A DNA stretch of 64,000 nucleotides from Flavobacteriales bacterium (GCA_016715995.1 JADJXF010000022.1:27275-91274); one strand, 5' to 3'; positions 1-10,180 are shown, numbered from the stretch's first letter. Notes: generated by a model from the letters alone, not told the origin. Numbers and translations are program-made.

Positions 1-208
1 TGGTGGGCGCGCCCTCGAAGCCCACCCATTGGTGGCGGCTGAGCGCCTTGAGGCTCACGCGCTCGCTGCTTCCCGCGTAGGCCGGGTTCAGCGCCAGCAG
101 ATTGAACATGTACTGGGTGAACTGCGGATCCTGCTGGGCCAGCAGCGCGGTGCCCAGGAGCATCCCCAGCGCGCTGCCGATTCCTCGTTTGGCCGTTCTC
201 ATCTTCAT
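1..208 (-). CDS. PorP/SprF family T9SS membrane protein, 5' part only
   Basis: Only the first 69 codons are inside the window; the gene runs off the left edge. The product starts with a signal peptide (MKMRTAKRG, then a hydrophobic stretch ending in LLAQQ). It continues with DPQFTQYMFN and LNPAYAGS, the N-terminal signature of the PorP/SprF family of outer-membrane proteins of the type IX secretion system. A second in-frame ATG two codons in is also possible. The gene lies 49 bp downstream of the giant repeat protein on the same strand. In Flavobacterium, sprF lies just downstream of the adhesin gene sprB and is needed to deliver SprB to the surface, so a dedicated pairing is likely here (inference). 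The spacer contains a hairpin described separately. Confidence 0.88.
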   Translation of the reverse strand, partial: MKMRTAKRGIGSALGMLLGTALLAQQDPQFTQYMFNLLALNPAYAGSSERVSLKALSRHQWVGFEGAPT

Positions 209-221
209 GTGGTGATCTGTT

Positions 222-242
222 GGAGCCGATGCTCATCGGCCC
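222..242 (-). promoter_or_regulatory. Hairpin in the spacer before porP/sprF
   Basis: Read on the minus strand this is GGGCCGAT, loop GAGC, then ATCGGCTC, an 8-bp stem with one G-U pair. It ends 13 nt before the ATG of the PorP/SprF gene. No U-tract follows, so it is not a typical terminator. A very similar hairpin precedes tsf. It could tune expression of the downstream gene or mark an RNA processing site (inference). Confidence 0.5.
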
Positions 243-257
243 TTACGGATGTGGTGT

Positions 258-3200
258 TTAGCGGCGGAGGTAGATGAATCCGGTGTAGGCATCGCTGCCA
301 TTGCCGAGGTCGAGGATGTAGTAGTAGGTGCTCTCCGGCAAGCCCTCCTTGAAGGCGCTGCCGAACTGGCTCGTGCCATCCCATTTGTTGGTGTAAGGCT
401 TGGCCTCGTATACCTTGTTTCCCCAGCGGTTGAAGACCTGGAAGGTGTTCTCCGGATAGCTCTCGATGTTGGTGATCTCGAACAGGTCGTTGGTGCCATC
501 GCCGTTGGGCGAGAAGGCATCGGGGATGTTGATGGTGAGGCAGTCCTTGATGTACACCGTCATGGTGTCGGTGGTGGTGCCGCAATCGCCGTTGTCCACG
601 GTCCACAGGAACACGTTGTAGCCGAGCACGAGTCCGGTGACGGTGGTGTTCGGGCTGCCGGGCTGCTCCACATTGCCGCTGCCACTCAACAGGCTCCAGC
701 TGCCGCCCGCGGTGCTGGTGGCGGGCACGGCGGCCAACGTGGTGGTGCTCACGTCCTGGCAGAACTGCTGGCTCGGGCCGGCATCGGCAGCGGGCACGGT
801 GTGGTCATACACCATGATCGTCGCTTGGTCGCTCGATGACCCGCAGGCGCCGTTGTCCACCGTCCATTGGAACACATTCGCGCCAAGGCCGAGGCCTGTG
901 ATCACCGTGAAGGGATCGTTGGGCTCGATGATGGTGGCCTGACCGCTCACGATGGTCCAGGTCCCCACGCCAGGCGACGCAACGGCGCTGGCCATCATGC
1001 TCACGGGATCGGGGATCGGCGTGCAGAACGATTGATCGGGACCGGCTGCCGCAGGTGCCGCGTTGCCATCGAACACCTCAATGGTCACTTGGTCCGTGGT
1101 GATGCCGCAGGGGCCGTTGTCCACCACCCATTGCAGCACGTAGGTGCCCACGTTCAAGCCGCTGAGCGCGGCGCCGGGGTTGTTGGCGTTGCTGATGGTG
1201 GCGCTGCCCGTGACGAATACCCAGGTTCCCGTCGCCGGGAAGGTGACCGCGCTGCCTTGGAGGGTGGTGGTGCTCGTGGGCGTGCACAGCTCCTGATCGG
1301 CGCCCGCGTTGGCCACTGGATGGTTCTCGTTGAACACCGTGATGGTCACCTCATCCTGCGTATCGCCGCAAGGGCCGTTGGTGATGGTCCAACGGAAGGT
1401 GTTGGTGCCGATGGAGAGACCGCTGACGCCGGTGTTCGGGTTGCTCGCATCAGCGAACACGCCGGTGCCAGCTGTCACGCTCCACTGACCGGATCCGGGG
1501 AAGGTGACACTGTTGGCGGCAAGGGTCGTGCTCGTGGTGGGCGTGCAGAGTTCCTGGTCGGGCCCTGCGTTCGCTGCGGCCTGATCACCGTCGTAGATGA
1601 ACACGCTGATCTGGTCGCTGCTGCTGCCGCACGCGCCGTTGTCGATCGTCCACAGGAAGTCGTGCTGGCCCACACCTAGGTTGAAGACCGCAGTGTTCGG
1701 ATCACTCGGGTCGGCGATGTCGCCGGTGCCGCTCAGGCTGGTCCATGTGCCTGTGGCGGGGAACACCGGGTCATTGGCGATGAGGACCGCGCTGTTGGTC
1801 GGTGTACACCAGCTGATGTCGTTGCCGGCCTGCGCGGGCGGCGCCTCGCCATCGAAGATGTCCACCTGCACGGTATCGCGGCTTGGCGGTCCGAAGCCGC
1901 AGATGCCGTTGTAGATCTCCCAAACGAACTGGTAGCTGCCCACGCCAAGGCCAGAGATGACCGAGGCCGGATCATTCGGCGAGACGATGGTGGCGGGATC
2001 ACCAAGCACCTGCGTCCACGTGCCCACGCCCGGGATCTCAGGTGTGTTACCCGCCATGGTGGTCTGATCCACGGGCGTGCAGAGCGATTGATCGGGACCT
2101 GCATCGGCCAGCGGCGCATTCGGGTTGTACACGCGCACCTCCATGGTATCGGTGAGGATACCGTTGTTGGGGCAGGGATCCCATTCGAGGGTCCACACGA
2201 AGACGTTGGTGCCCTGAGAAAGACCGGTGACCTGCGTGTTCGGATCGTTCGGGTCGGCGATGATGCCCGTGCCGGCGATCAGTGTCCAGGTGCCATCGGC
2301 GGGCGCGGGCGGTTGCACGCCTTGCAGGAAGGCCTCAGTGATGGGCAGGCAGATCTCGATGTCCGGACCGGCGTTGGCAGCAGCGGTGGTGTCATCGTAG
2401 AGGATGATCGTCACCTGGTCGGTGCTGCTTCCGCACGGGCCATTGTACACGCTCCACTCGAAGGTGTTCACGCCGATGCTCAGCGTCTCGATGAGCGTGA
2501 GCGGATCGTTCGGATTCACGGGCACGCCTGTGCCCGTGATGGTGGTCCACGTGCCTTGCGCCGGGAAGATGAGCGAGCTGCCTGCCATGAACACGCTGTC
2601 CTGCGGCACGCACAGTTCCTGATCCAGGCCGGCGAACGCGGGCGGGTTGTTCGGGTCGAAGACGAAGATGCTCACCTCGTCATCGGTGGTCACGCAGATG
2701 CCACTGGTGATGGTCCAGCGCACAATGGTCTCACCTACCTCCAAATCGGTCACCGTGGTCACCGGCGAGCTCGGATCGGTAATCACGCCCGCGCCGCTTA
2801 CGATGGTCCAGTTGCCCAAAGCGGCGCCCACCGGAGCATTCCCGGTGATGGTGGCCACATCATCAGGGAAGCAGAGCTCCTGATCGGGGCCTGCATCGGC
2901 CGTCGGCGCTTGCGCATCGAAGAGCGTGATCGTCATGATGTCGCTCGTGAGGCTGTTGGCACAGCTGCCGTTGTACACTTCCCACTGGAACTCATTCACG
3001 CCCAGGCCGAGGTTGGTGATCTCGGTATTCGGGTCATTCGGGTCAGCGATATCGCCGCTGCCGCTGATCAATGTCCAGGTGCCAACCGCTGGGAAGATGA
3101 TCGCGCTGCCTTCCATGGTGGCGCTGGTCTCCGGCGTACACACCTGCTGGTCGGGGCCGGCATCCGCATCCAGGTTGTTCTCATCGAACACGAGGATGGT

Positions 3201-6200
3201 GACGATGTCGGTGGTGAAGCTCGGATCGCATGGCCCGTTGCTCACCGTCCATTCGAAGATGTGCTCACCGACCTCAAGGCCGGTCACCGCGCTTGCGGCA
3301 TCGTTCGCGTTGATGACCGTGCCCGTGCCGCTCACCACGCTCCATGTGCCAGTGGCCGGGAAGATGATGGCGCTGCCCTGCAGGTTGGTGGACGCAGTGG
3401 TGCCGGTGGGCGTGCACAGTTCCTGATCCGGGCCTGCATCGGCCTCGGGGTTGTTCTCATCGAACAGCGTGATCACCATCTGATCGCTGGTGAGTCCGTT
3501 CGGGCAGGCACCATTGTCCACGGTCCATTCGCACACGATCACACCCACGCCGAGATCGGTGATGGTGGTGTTCGGATCGTTCGGGTCGGTGAATACGCCC
3601 TGCCCGCTCACCAGCGTCCATGTGCCGATGGCCGGGAAGGTCACCGGGCTGCCGCTCAGCTGCGCCGTGGTGCCGTCACTGGTGCAGAGGCTCTGATCCA
3701 CACCTGCGTTGGCGCTCGGGTTGTTCTCATCGAACACCTGAATGCTCACCTGGTCGGTGGTGATACCATTGGCGCAGGGGCCATTGTCCACCGTCCATTC
3801 GAAGATGCTCTCGCCGATCTCCAGGTCGAAGACCACGGTGTTCGGGTCGTTCGGGTTGGCGATGGTGCCTGTGCCGCTCACCAGCGTCCACGTGCCCACG
3901 GCAGGGAAGGTCACGGAGCTCCCTTGCAAGGTGGTGCTGGTCACGTTCGGCGTGCACAGCTCTTGATCCGGGCCTGCGTTCGCATCCGGGTTCTCATCGA
4001 GGTACACGAAGATGCTCACCAGATCGCTGCTGCCAGTGGTCTCGCAGGGACCGTTGTCCATCGTCCACTGGAAGATGTTCTCGCCGACGCCGAGGTTGGT
4101 GACCAGCGTGTTCGGGTCGTTCGGATCACCGATGATGGCCTGCCCGTTGATCAATGTCCACGTGCCGATTGCGGGCACCGTTGGAGCGTTGCCCTCGAGG
4201 TTGGTGCTGGTCTGTGGCGTGCAGAGCGATTGATCGGGTCCGGCGTTCGCTGCCGGATTGTTCAGGTCGTAGAGGTAGATGGTCACCTCATCCTGCGTAA
4301 GGCCGTTGGGGCAAGGGCCATTGCTCACCGTCCAGCGGAACACGTTGATGCCCACCGCCAGATCAGTCACGGTCGTGACCGGTGAGGTGGGACTGGTGAT
4401 CACCCCGAAGCCGCTCACGAGCGTCCAGGTGCCGGAAGCAGGGAAGATGGGCGTGTTGCCGAAGAGCGTGGTGATGTTCGTGGGTGTGCAGAGGTCCTGA
4501 TCCTGGCCCGCATCCGCATCGGCGTTGTCCTCATCGAACACGAAGATGCTCACACGGTCCGCTGTAGGCGCGTTGCAGGGTCCGTTGAACACGGTCCACT
4601 CGAACACGTTCTCGCCCACGCCCATATCGGTAATCGCCGTGGTGGGGCTGCCGGGCGAGACAATGGTGCCCTGTCCGCTGATCAATGTCCACTGGCCCGT
4701 GGCCGGGAAGATCAGACTGCTGCCAGCCATGGTGGTGCTGACCTGCGGCGTGCAGAGCTCCTGATCCGGACCGGCGTCCGCCACCGGGTTGCTGCCATCG
4801 TAAACGCGCACATTCACCTGATCATCGGTGCTGCCGCACGGGCCGTTGCTGATGTTCCACTGGAAGATGTGCTCCCCCACCGGCAATCCCGTCACCGTGG
4901 TGTTCGGGTCGCTCGGATCGGTGATGGTGCCGAAGCCGCTCACTTGGAACCAGAAGCCATCGGCCGGGAAGATGACCGGGTTGCCCGCGAGGGTCACCTC
5001 GCTCTCCGGCGTGCAGATCTCGATGTCGGCGCCCGCATCCGCATCGGCCTGCGTGTCATCGAAGACGAAGATGCTCACCTGATCGGTGGTGAGCGGATTG
5101 GCGCACGGCCCATTGCTCACCGTCCACTGGAAGATGTTCTCACCGACAGTGAGTCCCGTGACGAAACTGTTGGGGTTGCTCGGATTGGTGGGCGTGCCGG
5201 TGCCCGCCACCAACGTCCAAGTGCCTGTGGCAGGACTGATGACGTTGCTGCCTTGGAGCGTGGTGGTGGTCGCAGGCAGGCAGAGCTGCTGGTCGTTGCC
5301 TGCATTCGCCACCGGGTTGAGCGCATTGAACACTCGGATCGTCACCTCGTCGGTGGTGGTGGCGCAATTGCCGTTCACGATCGTCCATGCGAACGTGTGC
5401 GTGCCGACCGGCAAATTGGTGATGGTGGTGTTGGGGTTGTTCGCGTCGGTGATGATGCCACCGGGGCCACCGGTGAGTGTCCATGTGCCCACCGCCACGC
5501 CCACCGGGCTGTTGGCCGACATGCTCACGCTATTGGTGGGCGTACATACATCCACATCGGGACCGGCATTCGCCACTGGTGCGGTATCGTCGTACACGAA
5601 CACCGTGACCTGATCGGTGGTGATCGGGCTGGGGCATGCGCCATTGTTCACGGTCCACTGGAACACATTCGCGCCCACGCTCAATCCGCTCACTCCGGTG
5701 CTTGGTGTGTTCGCGCTGGCGACGGTGCCGCTGCCGCTGATCAGGGTCCAGGTGCCAACCGCGGGGAAAATCAAGCTGCTACCCGTGAGTACGGCGCTCG
5801 TCACCGGTGTGCAGAGCTGCTGATCGGGTCCGGCGTTCGCCACCGGGTTGGTCGGGTCGTACACATAGATGTCCACCAGATCGCTGGTGATTCCGCAGGC
5901 GCCGTTATCGATGCTCCAGCGCAAGGTGTTCAGCCCGATGCTCAGGTTGCTCACCGTGGCCGTGGGGCTGGTCACACTGCTGAAGTTGGCCGTGCCCACC
6001 ACGACGCTCCAGCTGGCCGTTGCCACTCCGGTGGGTGCGTTGGCCGCCATCACCACCGTGCTGCCGGTGCCGCACACGCTCTGATCCGGACCCGCATCGG
6101 CAGCCTGGGCATCGCCATCGGCCAGCGTGATGGTCATGGTGCTGCTGGTGACGCCATTGGGGCAAGGACCATTGGTCACCGTCCAGGTGAATTCGCTCAC

Positions 6201-9200
6201 ACCAACCTGGATTCCTGTGATGGCCGTGGTCGGGCTGTTCGGGTTGCCAATCGTCGCCAACGGACCTTGGCTTTGGCTCCAAGTGCCTTGCGCAGGGAAG
6301 GTCACCGCGCTGCCCTGCATGGTGGTGCTCGTCACCGGTGTGCAGAAAGCCTGATTCGGACCCGCGCTGGCCAGCGGGTTGTTCGGATCATAGATGAAGA
6401 TGCTCATCTGGTCGGTGGTGATTCCCGAGCAGGGGCCATTGCTCACCGTCCATTGGAAGATGTTCTCCCCGACCTGCAAGCCCGTCACCGTCGTGGTGGG
6501 GCTGGTCGGGCTTGTGATCGTGCCCGTGCCACTCACCAGCGTCCATGTGCCAATGGCCGGAGCGATGATGCTGCTGCCAGCCATGGTGGCCGTTCCATCG
6601 GTGGCGCAGAGCGATTGATCAGGACCGGCATTCGCCAACGGATTGCCGAAGTCGAACACGCGCACCACTACATCGTCGGAGGTGATACCCGTGGGGCATG
6701 GGCCATTATCCACCGTCCAGCGGAACACGTGTGTGCCAACCGCGAGGTTGCCGATTTGCGTGGTGGGGCTGTTCGCATTGGTGATTGTAGCGCCGGCCGG
6801 TCCGCTCACAATGCTCCAGGTTCCAATGGCCGGGAAGGTCACCGTGCTGGCGTTCATGAAGACGCTATTCGGCGCGACCGGGACGCAGATCTCCTGGTCG
6901 GGACCGGCGTTCGCCACCGGGTTGTTCGGATCGTAGTTCAGGATCACCACATCGTCGCTTGTGGTGCCGCACGGTCCATTGTTCACCGTCCAGCGGAGCG
7001 TGACAGAGCCTGTGACGAGACCCGTGATCGCCGTGCTCGCATTGTTGGGGTTGCTGATGACAGCAGTGCCGCTCACGACGGTCCAGGTTCCCACAGCAGG
7101 CGCGGCAACGGCATTACCCGCCATCACCGTGCTGCTCGCTCCACAAAGCGACTGGTCTGGCCCGGCACTCGCCGTGGCCACGGCCGCATCGAAGAGCGTG
7201 ATCTGCACATCGTCGCTGGTGATCGCGCCGGGACAGGGTCCATTGTTCGTGGTCCAGCGGTACACATTCACGCCCAGCGCCATTCCGGTCACGGTGGTAT
7301 TGGGCAGTCCGGCATTTGCGAATGATCCAGCGCCGCTCACCACGGTCCAGTTACCCGTGGCGGGTGCCGTAGGCGTGTTCGCAGCCAGCGTCACGCTCGC
7401 TACCGGCGCGCAGAGGTTCTGGTTGGGTCCGGCATTCGCAACCGCGGCGTTACGGTCGAAGACACGGATGACCACATCATCGGATGAGGTCGGCGGCACG
7501 CATGGACCATTGTTCACGGTCCAGCGCAACGTGTGCGTACCCACCGCCAGGTTGGTCACCGTGGTGGTGGCACTGGCCGGATTCGTGATCACCGCGCCAG
7601 CCGGACCACCAATGATGCTCCACGCTCCGGTGGCAGGGAATACGGTGGCGGAAGCAGCCATGGTCGTACTGGCCAGTCCTGTGCCATTCACCGTGCACAG
7701 GTCCTGATCAGATCCGGCGTTGGCCACCGGCGTGTTCGGATCGAAGCGCGTGATGGTGACCTGGTCGCTGGTGATGCCATTGGCGCAAGGGCCATTGCTC
7801 AGCGTCCATTGGAACACGTTGGTGCCGAAGGCAAGGCCGCTGACGCCGGAAGTGGGGCTATTCGCATTCGCGAACGTGCCTGTCCCGCTCACCACCGTCC
7901 AGGTACCGGTAGCCGGGGCCGACGGGGCATTGCCCGCGAGCGTAGTGCTGCTGGAACAGACCTCCTGGTCCGGACCGGCATTGGCATTCGGGCTGGCCGG
8001 GTTGAAGACCGTGATGACCACGTCGTCCAGGGAACTCGGGGGCACGCAAGGGCCATTGCTAATCGTCCATCGCAGGGTATTCACCCCGATGCTCAGGCCG
8101 TTCACGGTGGTGGTGGGACTGTTGGCATTGGCGAAGGCGCCGGTGCCATTCACCACGGTCCATGTTCCCGTCGCGGGGAAGATCACGGCATTCCCGGCCA
8201 GCGACGTGCTCGTCGTCGGCGCGCAGAGCTGCTGGTCCGGACCGGCGTTCGCTGCTGGTTGCGCATTGCTGAAGACGAACACCGTGACCTGATCATTCGT
8301 AGGCGCACCGCATGGGCCGTTGTTAATCGTCCACCGGAAGGTATTTGCGCCGACGCTGAGGCCGGTAACGGAAGTGTTGGGGCTGTTGGCGCTGGCGAAC
8401 GCGCCGGTGCCACTCACCAGCGTCCAGGTGCCAGTGGCCGGTGCGGCAGCCGTATTCGCTGCAAGAGTTGTTGACGTGCTGGGCAGGCAGATGCTCTGGT
8501 CCGGCCCGGCGTTCGCCGCAGGCTGCGCCGGATTGAAGCTGGTGATCACCACATCATCGCTGGTGGTACCGCAAACCCCGTAGTTCACCGTCCACCGGAA
8601 GGTATTGGTGCCGGTGCTCAAGCCGCTCACCGCGGATGTGGGACTGTTGGCGTTGGCGAAGGCGCCTGTGCCATTCACTACGGACCATGTTCCCTGCACC
8701 GGCCAAGGCAGCTGTCCGGCCAAGGTGGCGGTGGTACCGCACACGCTTTGGTCGGGCCCGGCATTCGCTGGCGTGAAGGGGGGGGTTACCTGAACAGCGA
8801 ACCCGAACTGGTTGGTACCCACGAGCGGACATGCATTGTCCTGCACGTTCACCGAGAACAGGTTCTGACCGATGCTGGCCGCCGTAGGCGTCCAGCAGAA
8901 GGTACCTACGGGCAGCGGGCCACCGGTGGTTGTGAAGGTCGCCCCCGCGATGCCGCTATTCCAGGTCATCGTCACCGTCTGGCCTGCGTTGGCATCGCTG
9001 CTGTTCACCGTGAAGCAGAAGGGCACGCCTGCGCACGTCTCATAGGTGTAGCTGCCGGTTCCGTTCACACCGCTGACCTGCGGCAGCGCATTGTTGCACG
9101 CGATGATGGCGAACTGCACATCGCGGATGAGTTCTCCGATGAGCACGCCATTGCGGTACTCGCGCACGCGCACAGTCACCACCGCGAACTGCTGGATGCT

Positions 9201-9968
9201 CGGCGTGAAGGTGATCGTGCCCGTGACCGGGTTGATCTGCACGGCATTGGCTCCACCGCCGGTCACCACCGGCTGTGTGGCGCTGTAGCCCGCATTGTAG
9301 GGAATGTTCGTTCCGCCGGAACCCAATGCATTCACGAGCGCGAAGGCAAGGGAGTCGCCATCCACGTCGTTGAAGCCATGGTTGTAGCTCACCGGCTGGC
9401 CCACGCAGCCGAAGGCCGTTGGGGTGTTCAGGAAGGCCGGGGAGTTGTTGCAGGGGGTTACCGTCTGCCGAAGGTTGGCGTACAGGTACAAGTTGCGGTT
9501 GCCGGGATTGTTCAGCGAGGTGATCGCGTTGTTGCGGCAGCACAGGTCCCAGTCTATGACCCAGTCGGTGCCGCAAGCCGCGTATGCGGAGAGGTTCACC
9601 GTGGCGCTGTACCGATAGCGCTCGATGCCATAGGGGGCGTTGGGATCCGAGCATCGGTCTGCCGCTCCGAAGCAAAGCGGGGTCACCACATCCACTCCAT
9701 CCAGGCTGAAGCAGGGGTTCAGCGTGATGTTCCCGCAAGCTGTGCTTCGCAAACGGAACTGACGGCCGTTGCTGCAGTTGGTGGGTGCGGCAACGCCGTT
9801 GCAGTCGCGGTAGAAGTTCAACCGCACCCGGTAGATGCCATTTCCGATGCACTCATAAGTGAGTTCCCCGCCCATGGCATGGGTGGCGTGGGCCTCGCTC
9901 TGCCAAAGCAGGATCGCCGAGAAGGCGATGAGCGCAGTGCGGAAGAGGTGGGTCAGTGCGTTGCTCAT
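258..9968 (-). CDS. Giant SprB-like T9SS type-B cargo protein with 31 tandem repeats
   Basis: A protein of 3236 residues from the ATG at 9968, chosen because MSNALTHLFR followed by a hydrophobic run and SEAHA makes a clean signal peptide; an ATG at 10007 adds 13 residues. The mature end begins THAMGGELTYEC, and the first 430 or so residues form a cysteine-rich domain with a DLCCRN motif. Then come 31 tandem repeats of about 88 residues. Each opens with a form of ANAGPDQxLCTP, has a central GTWTLVSGTG-like strand, and ends with FxWTVxNGPC and DDVxIxVFD. The last 90 or so residues (IPDAFSPNGDGTND, then FNRWGNKVYE and WDGT) are the gliding-motility C-terminal (CHU_C) domain, a T9SS type-B sorting signal. 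The protein is predicted to be a surface adhesin or filament, perhaps a gliding adhesin. Its function is inferred from architecture; the ligand is unknown. Confidence 0.9.
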   Translation of the reverse strand: MSNALTHLFRTALIAFSAILLWQSEAHATHAMGGELTYECIGNGIYRVRLNFYRDCNGVAAPTNCSNGRQFRLRSTACGNITLNPCFSLDGVDVVTPLCFGAADRCSDPNAPYGIERYRYSATVNLSAYAACGTDWVIDWDLCCRNNAITSLNNPGNRNLYLYANLRQTVTPCNNSPAFLNTPTAFGCVGQPVSYNHGFNDVDGDSLAFALVNALGSGGTNIPYNAGYSATQPVVTGGGANAVQINPVTGTITFTPSIQQFAVVTVRVREYRNGVLIGELIRDVQFAIIACNNALPQVSGVNGTGSYTYETCAGVPFCFTVNSSDANAGQTVTMTWNSGIAGATFTTTGGPLPVGTFCWTPTAASIGQNLFSVNVQDNACPLVGTNQFGFAVQVTPPFTPANAGPDQSVCGTTATLAGQLPWPVQGTWSVVNGTGAFANANSPTSAVSGLSTGTNTFRWTVNYGVCGTTSDDVVITSFNPAQPAANAGPDQSICLPSTSTTLAANTAAAPATGTWTLVSGTGAFASANSPNTSVTGLSVGANTFRWTINNGPCGAPTNDQVTVFVFSNAQPAANAGPDQQLCAPTTSTSLAGNAVIFPATGTWTVVNGTGAFANANSPTTTVNGLSIGVNTLRWTISNGPCVPPSSLDDVVITVFNPASPNANAGPDQEVCSSSTTLAGNAPSAPATGTWTVVSGTGTFANANSPTSGVSGLAFGTNVFQWTLSNGPCANGITSDQVTITRFDPNTPVANAGSDQDLCTVNGTGLASTTMAASATVFPATGAWSIIGGPAGAVITNPASATTTVTNLAVGTHTLRWTVNNGPCVPPTSSDDVVIRVFDRNAAVANAGPNQNLCAPVASVTLAANTPTAPATGNWTVVSGAGSFANAGLPNTTVTGMALGVNVYRWTTNNGPCPGAITSDDVQITLFDAAVATASAGPDQSLCGASSTVMAGNAVAAPAVGTWTVVSGTAVISNPNNASTAITGLVTGSVTLRWTVNNGPCGTTSDDVVILNYDPNNPVANAGPDQEICVPVAPNSVFMNASTVTFPAIGTWSIVSGPAGATITNANSPTTQIGNLAVGTHVFRWTVDNGPCPTGITSDDVVVRVFDFGNPLANAGPDQSLCATDGTATMAGSSIIAPAIGTWTLVSGTGTITSPTSPTTTVTGLQVGENIFQWTVSNGPCSGITTDQMSIFIYDPNNPLASAGPNQAFCTPVTSTTMQGSAVTFPAQGTWSQSQGPLATIGNPNSPTTAITGIQVGVSEFTWTVTNGPCPNGVTSSTMTITLADGDAQAADAGPDQSVCGTGSTVVMAANAPTGVATASWSVVVGTANFSSVTSPTATVSNLSIGLNTLRWSIDNGACGITSDLVDIYVYDPTNPVANAGPDQQLCTPVTSAVLTGSSLIFPAVGTWTLISGSGTVASANTPSTGVSGLSVGANVFQWTVNNGACPSPITTDQVTVFVYDDTAPVANAGPDVDVCTPTNSVSMSANSPVGVAVGTWTLTGGPGGIITDANNPNTTITNLPVGTHTFAWTIVNGNCATTTDEVTIRVFNALNPVANAGNDQQLCLPATTTTLQGSNVISPATGTWTLVAGTGTPTNPSNPNSFVTGLTVGENIFQWTVSNGPCANPLTTDQVSIFVFDDTQADADAGADIEICTPESEVTLAGNPVIFPADGFWFQVSGFGTITDPSDPNTTVTGLPVGEHIFQWNISNGPCGSTDDQVNVRVYDGSNPVADAGPDQELCTPQVSTTMAGSSLIFPATGQWTLISGQGTIVSPGSPTTAITDMGVGENVFEWTVFNGPCNAPTADRVSIFVFDEDNADADAGQDQDLCTPTNITTLFGNTPIFPASGTWTLVSGFGVITSPTSPVTTVTDLAVGINVFRWTVSNGPCPNGLTQDEVTIYLYDLNNPAANAGPDQSLCTPQTSTNLEGNAPTVPAIGTWTLINGQAIIGDPNDPNTLVTNLGVGENIFQWTMDNGPCETTGSSDLVSIFVYLDENPDANAGPDQELCTPNVTSTTLQGSSVTFPAVGTWTLVSGTGTIANPNDPNTVVFDLEIGESIFEWTVDNGPCANGITTDQVSIQVFDENNPSANAGVDQSLCTSDGTTAQLSGSPVTFPAIGTWTLVSGQGVFTDPNDPNTTITDLGVGVIVCEWTVDNGACPNGLTSDQMVITLFDENNPEADAGPDQELCTPTGTTASTNLQGSAIIFPATGTWSVVSGTGTVINANDAASAVTGLEVGEHIFEWTVSNGPCDPSFTTDIVTILVFDENNLDADAGPDQQVCTPETSATMEGSAIIFPAVGTWTLISGSGDIADPNDPNTEITNLGLGVNEFQWEVYNGSCANSLTSDIMTITLFDAQAPTADAGPDQELCFPDDVATITGNAPVGAALGNWTIVSGAGVITDPSSPVTTVTDLEVGETIVRWTITSGICVTTDDEVSIFVFDPNNPPAFAGLDQELCVPQDSVFMAGSSLIFPAQGTWTTITGTGVPVNPNDPLTLIETLSIGVNTFEWSVYNGPCGSSTDQVTIILYDDTTAAANAGPDIEICLPITEAFLQGVQPPAPADGTWTLIAGTGIIADPNDPNTQVTGLSQGTNVFVWTLEWDPCPNNGILTDTMEVRVYNPNAPLADAGPDQSLCTPVDQTTMAGNTPEIPGVGTWTQVLGDPATIVSPNDPASVISGLGVGSYQFVWEIYNGICGFGPPSRDTVQVDIFDGEAPPAQAGNDISWCTPTNSAVLIANDPVFPATGTWTSLSGTGDIADPSDPNTAVFNLGVGQHDFLWTIDNGACGSSSDQISVFIYDGDQAAANAGPDQELCTPTTSTTLAANSVTFPGSGQWSVTAGTGVFADASNPNTGVSGLSIGTNTFRWTITNGPCGDTQDEVTITVFNENHPVANAGADQELCTPTSTTTLQGSAVTFPATGTWVFVTGSATISNANNPGAALSGLNVGTYVLQWVVDNGPCGITTDQVTIEVFDGNAAPAAAGPDQSFCTPIPDPVSMMASAVASPGVGTWTIVSGQATIIEPNDPFTVITGLGLGANVFQWTVDNGACGSSSDQATIMVYDHTVPAADAGPSQQFCQDVSTTTLAAVPATSTAGGSWSLLSGSGNVEQPGSPNTTVTGLVLGYNVFLWTVDNGDCGTTTDTMTVYIKDCLTINIPDAFSPNGDGTNDLFEITNIESYPENTFQVFNRWGNKVYEAKPYTNKWDGTSQFGSAFKEGLPESTYYYILDLGNGSDAYTGFIYLRR
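546..8775 (-). repeat. Array of 31 coding tandem repeats, about 265 bp each
   Basis: The repeats were counted by eye from the successive A(N/D/S)AG(P/N/S)(D/N)Q motifs. About 8.2 kb of DNA divided by 31 gives about 265 bp per unit. Units are clearly homologous but rarely identical, so they are old or diversifying. Almost every unit has two cysteines, one in the LCTP-like start and one in NGPC near the end. Units nearest the N-terminus use neutral ANANSPT linkers, while those in the C-terminal half use acidic DPNDPNT and DENNP linkers. The exact unit boundaries are my choice. Confidence 0.9.
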
Positions 9969-10172
9969 TCGGAGCAACGCGGCGGTGGGGCGTAGTGATT
10001 CCGTCATGTACCGGCCGGCTAGGTGGCCCCTTCCGCTTCCACGCTGGTCACGGAACGCATGAGTGCTTGCGTTCCGGCGAATCGCCGTTGGCCTTGTCCA
10101 TCGGCGGGGGAAGTCGGCTGATGAACGCGGCCTGTATCGAGCAATCCGCACGCGGAGCGGTCAGGTGCCGGG

Positions 10173-10180
10173 CAAACCTA
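10173..10180 (-). promoter_or_regulatory. Candidate -7 element (TAGGTTTG) for the giant adhesin
   Basis: A perfect match to the Bacteroidota -7 consensus TAnnTTTG, 204 nt upstream of the chosen ATG at 9968. A TTG at 10207-10205 gives a spacer of 24 nt, slightly long. The CCTTGG/CCAAGG inverted repeat (10194-10209) covers that TTG and could be an operator. If used, the mRNA has an unusually long leader for this window. Confidence 0.4.

Noticed and set aside
2088..7325. Two very long open frames (765 and 818 codons) on the plus strand opposite the repeat gene
   Set aside because: They mirror the tandem repeats of the minus-strand gene. Their products are repeated Arg/His/Gly-rich sequences with the same period, have no signal or domain, and arise because the repeats avoid stops in that frame.
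546..8775. CRISPR-like repeat array
   Set aside because: The period is about 265 bp, units are diverged and fully coding, and no cas gene is present.
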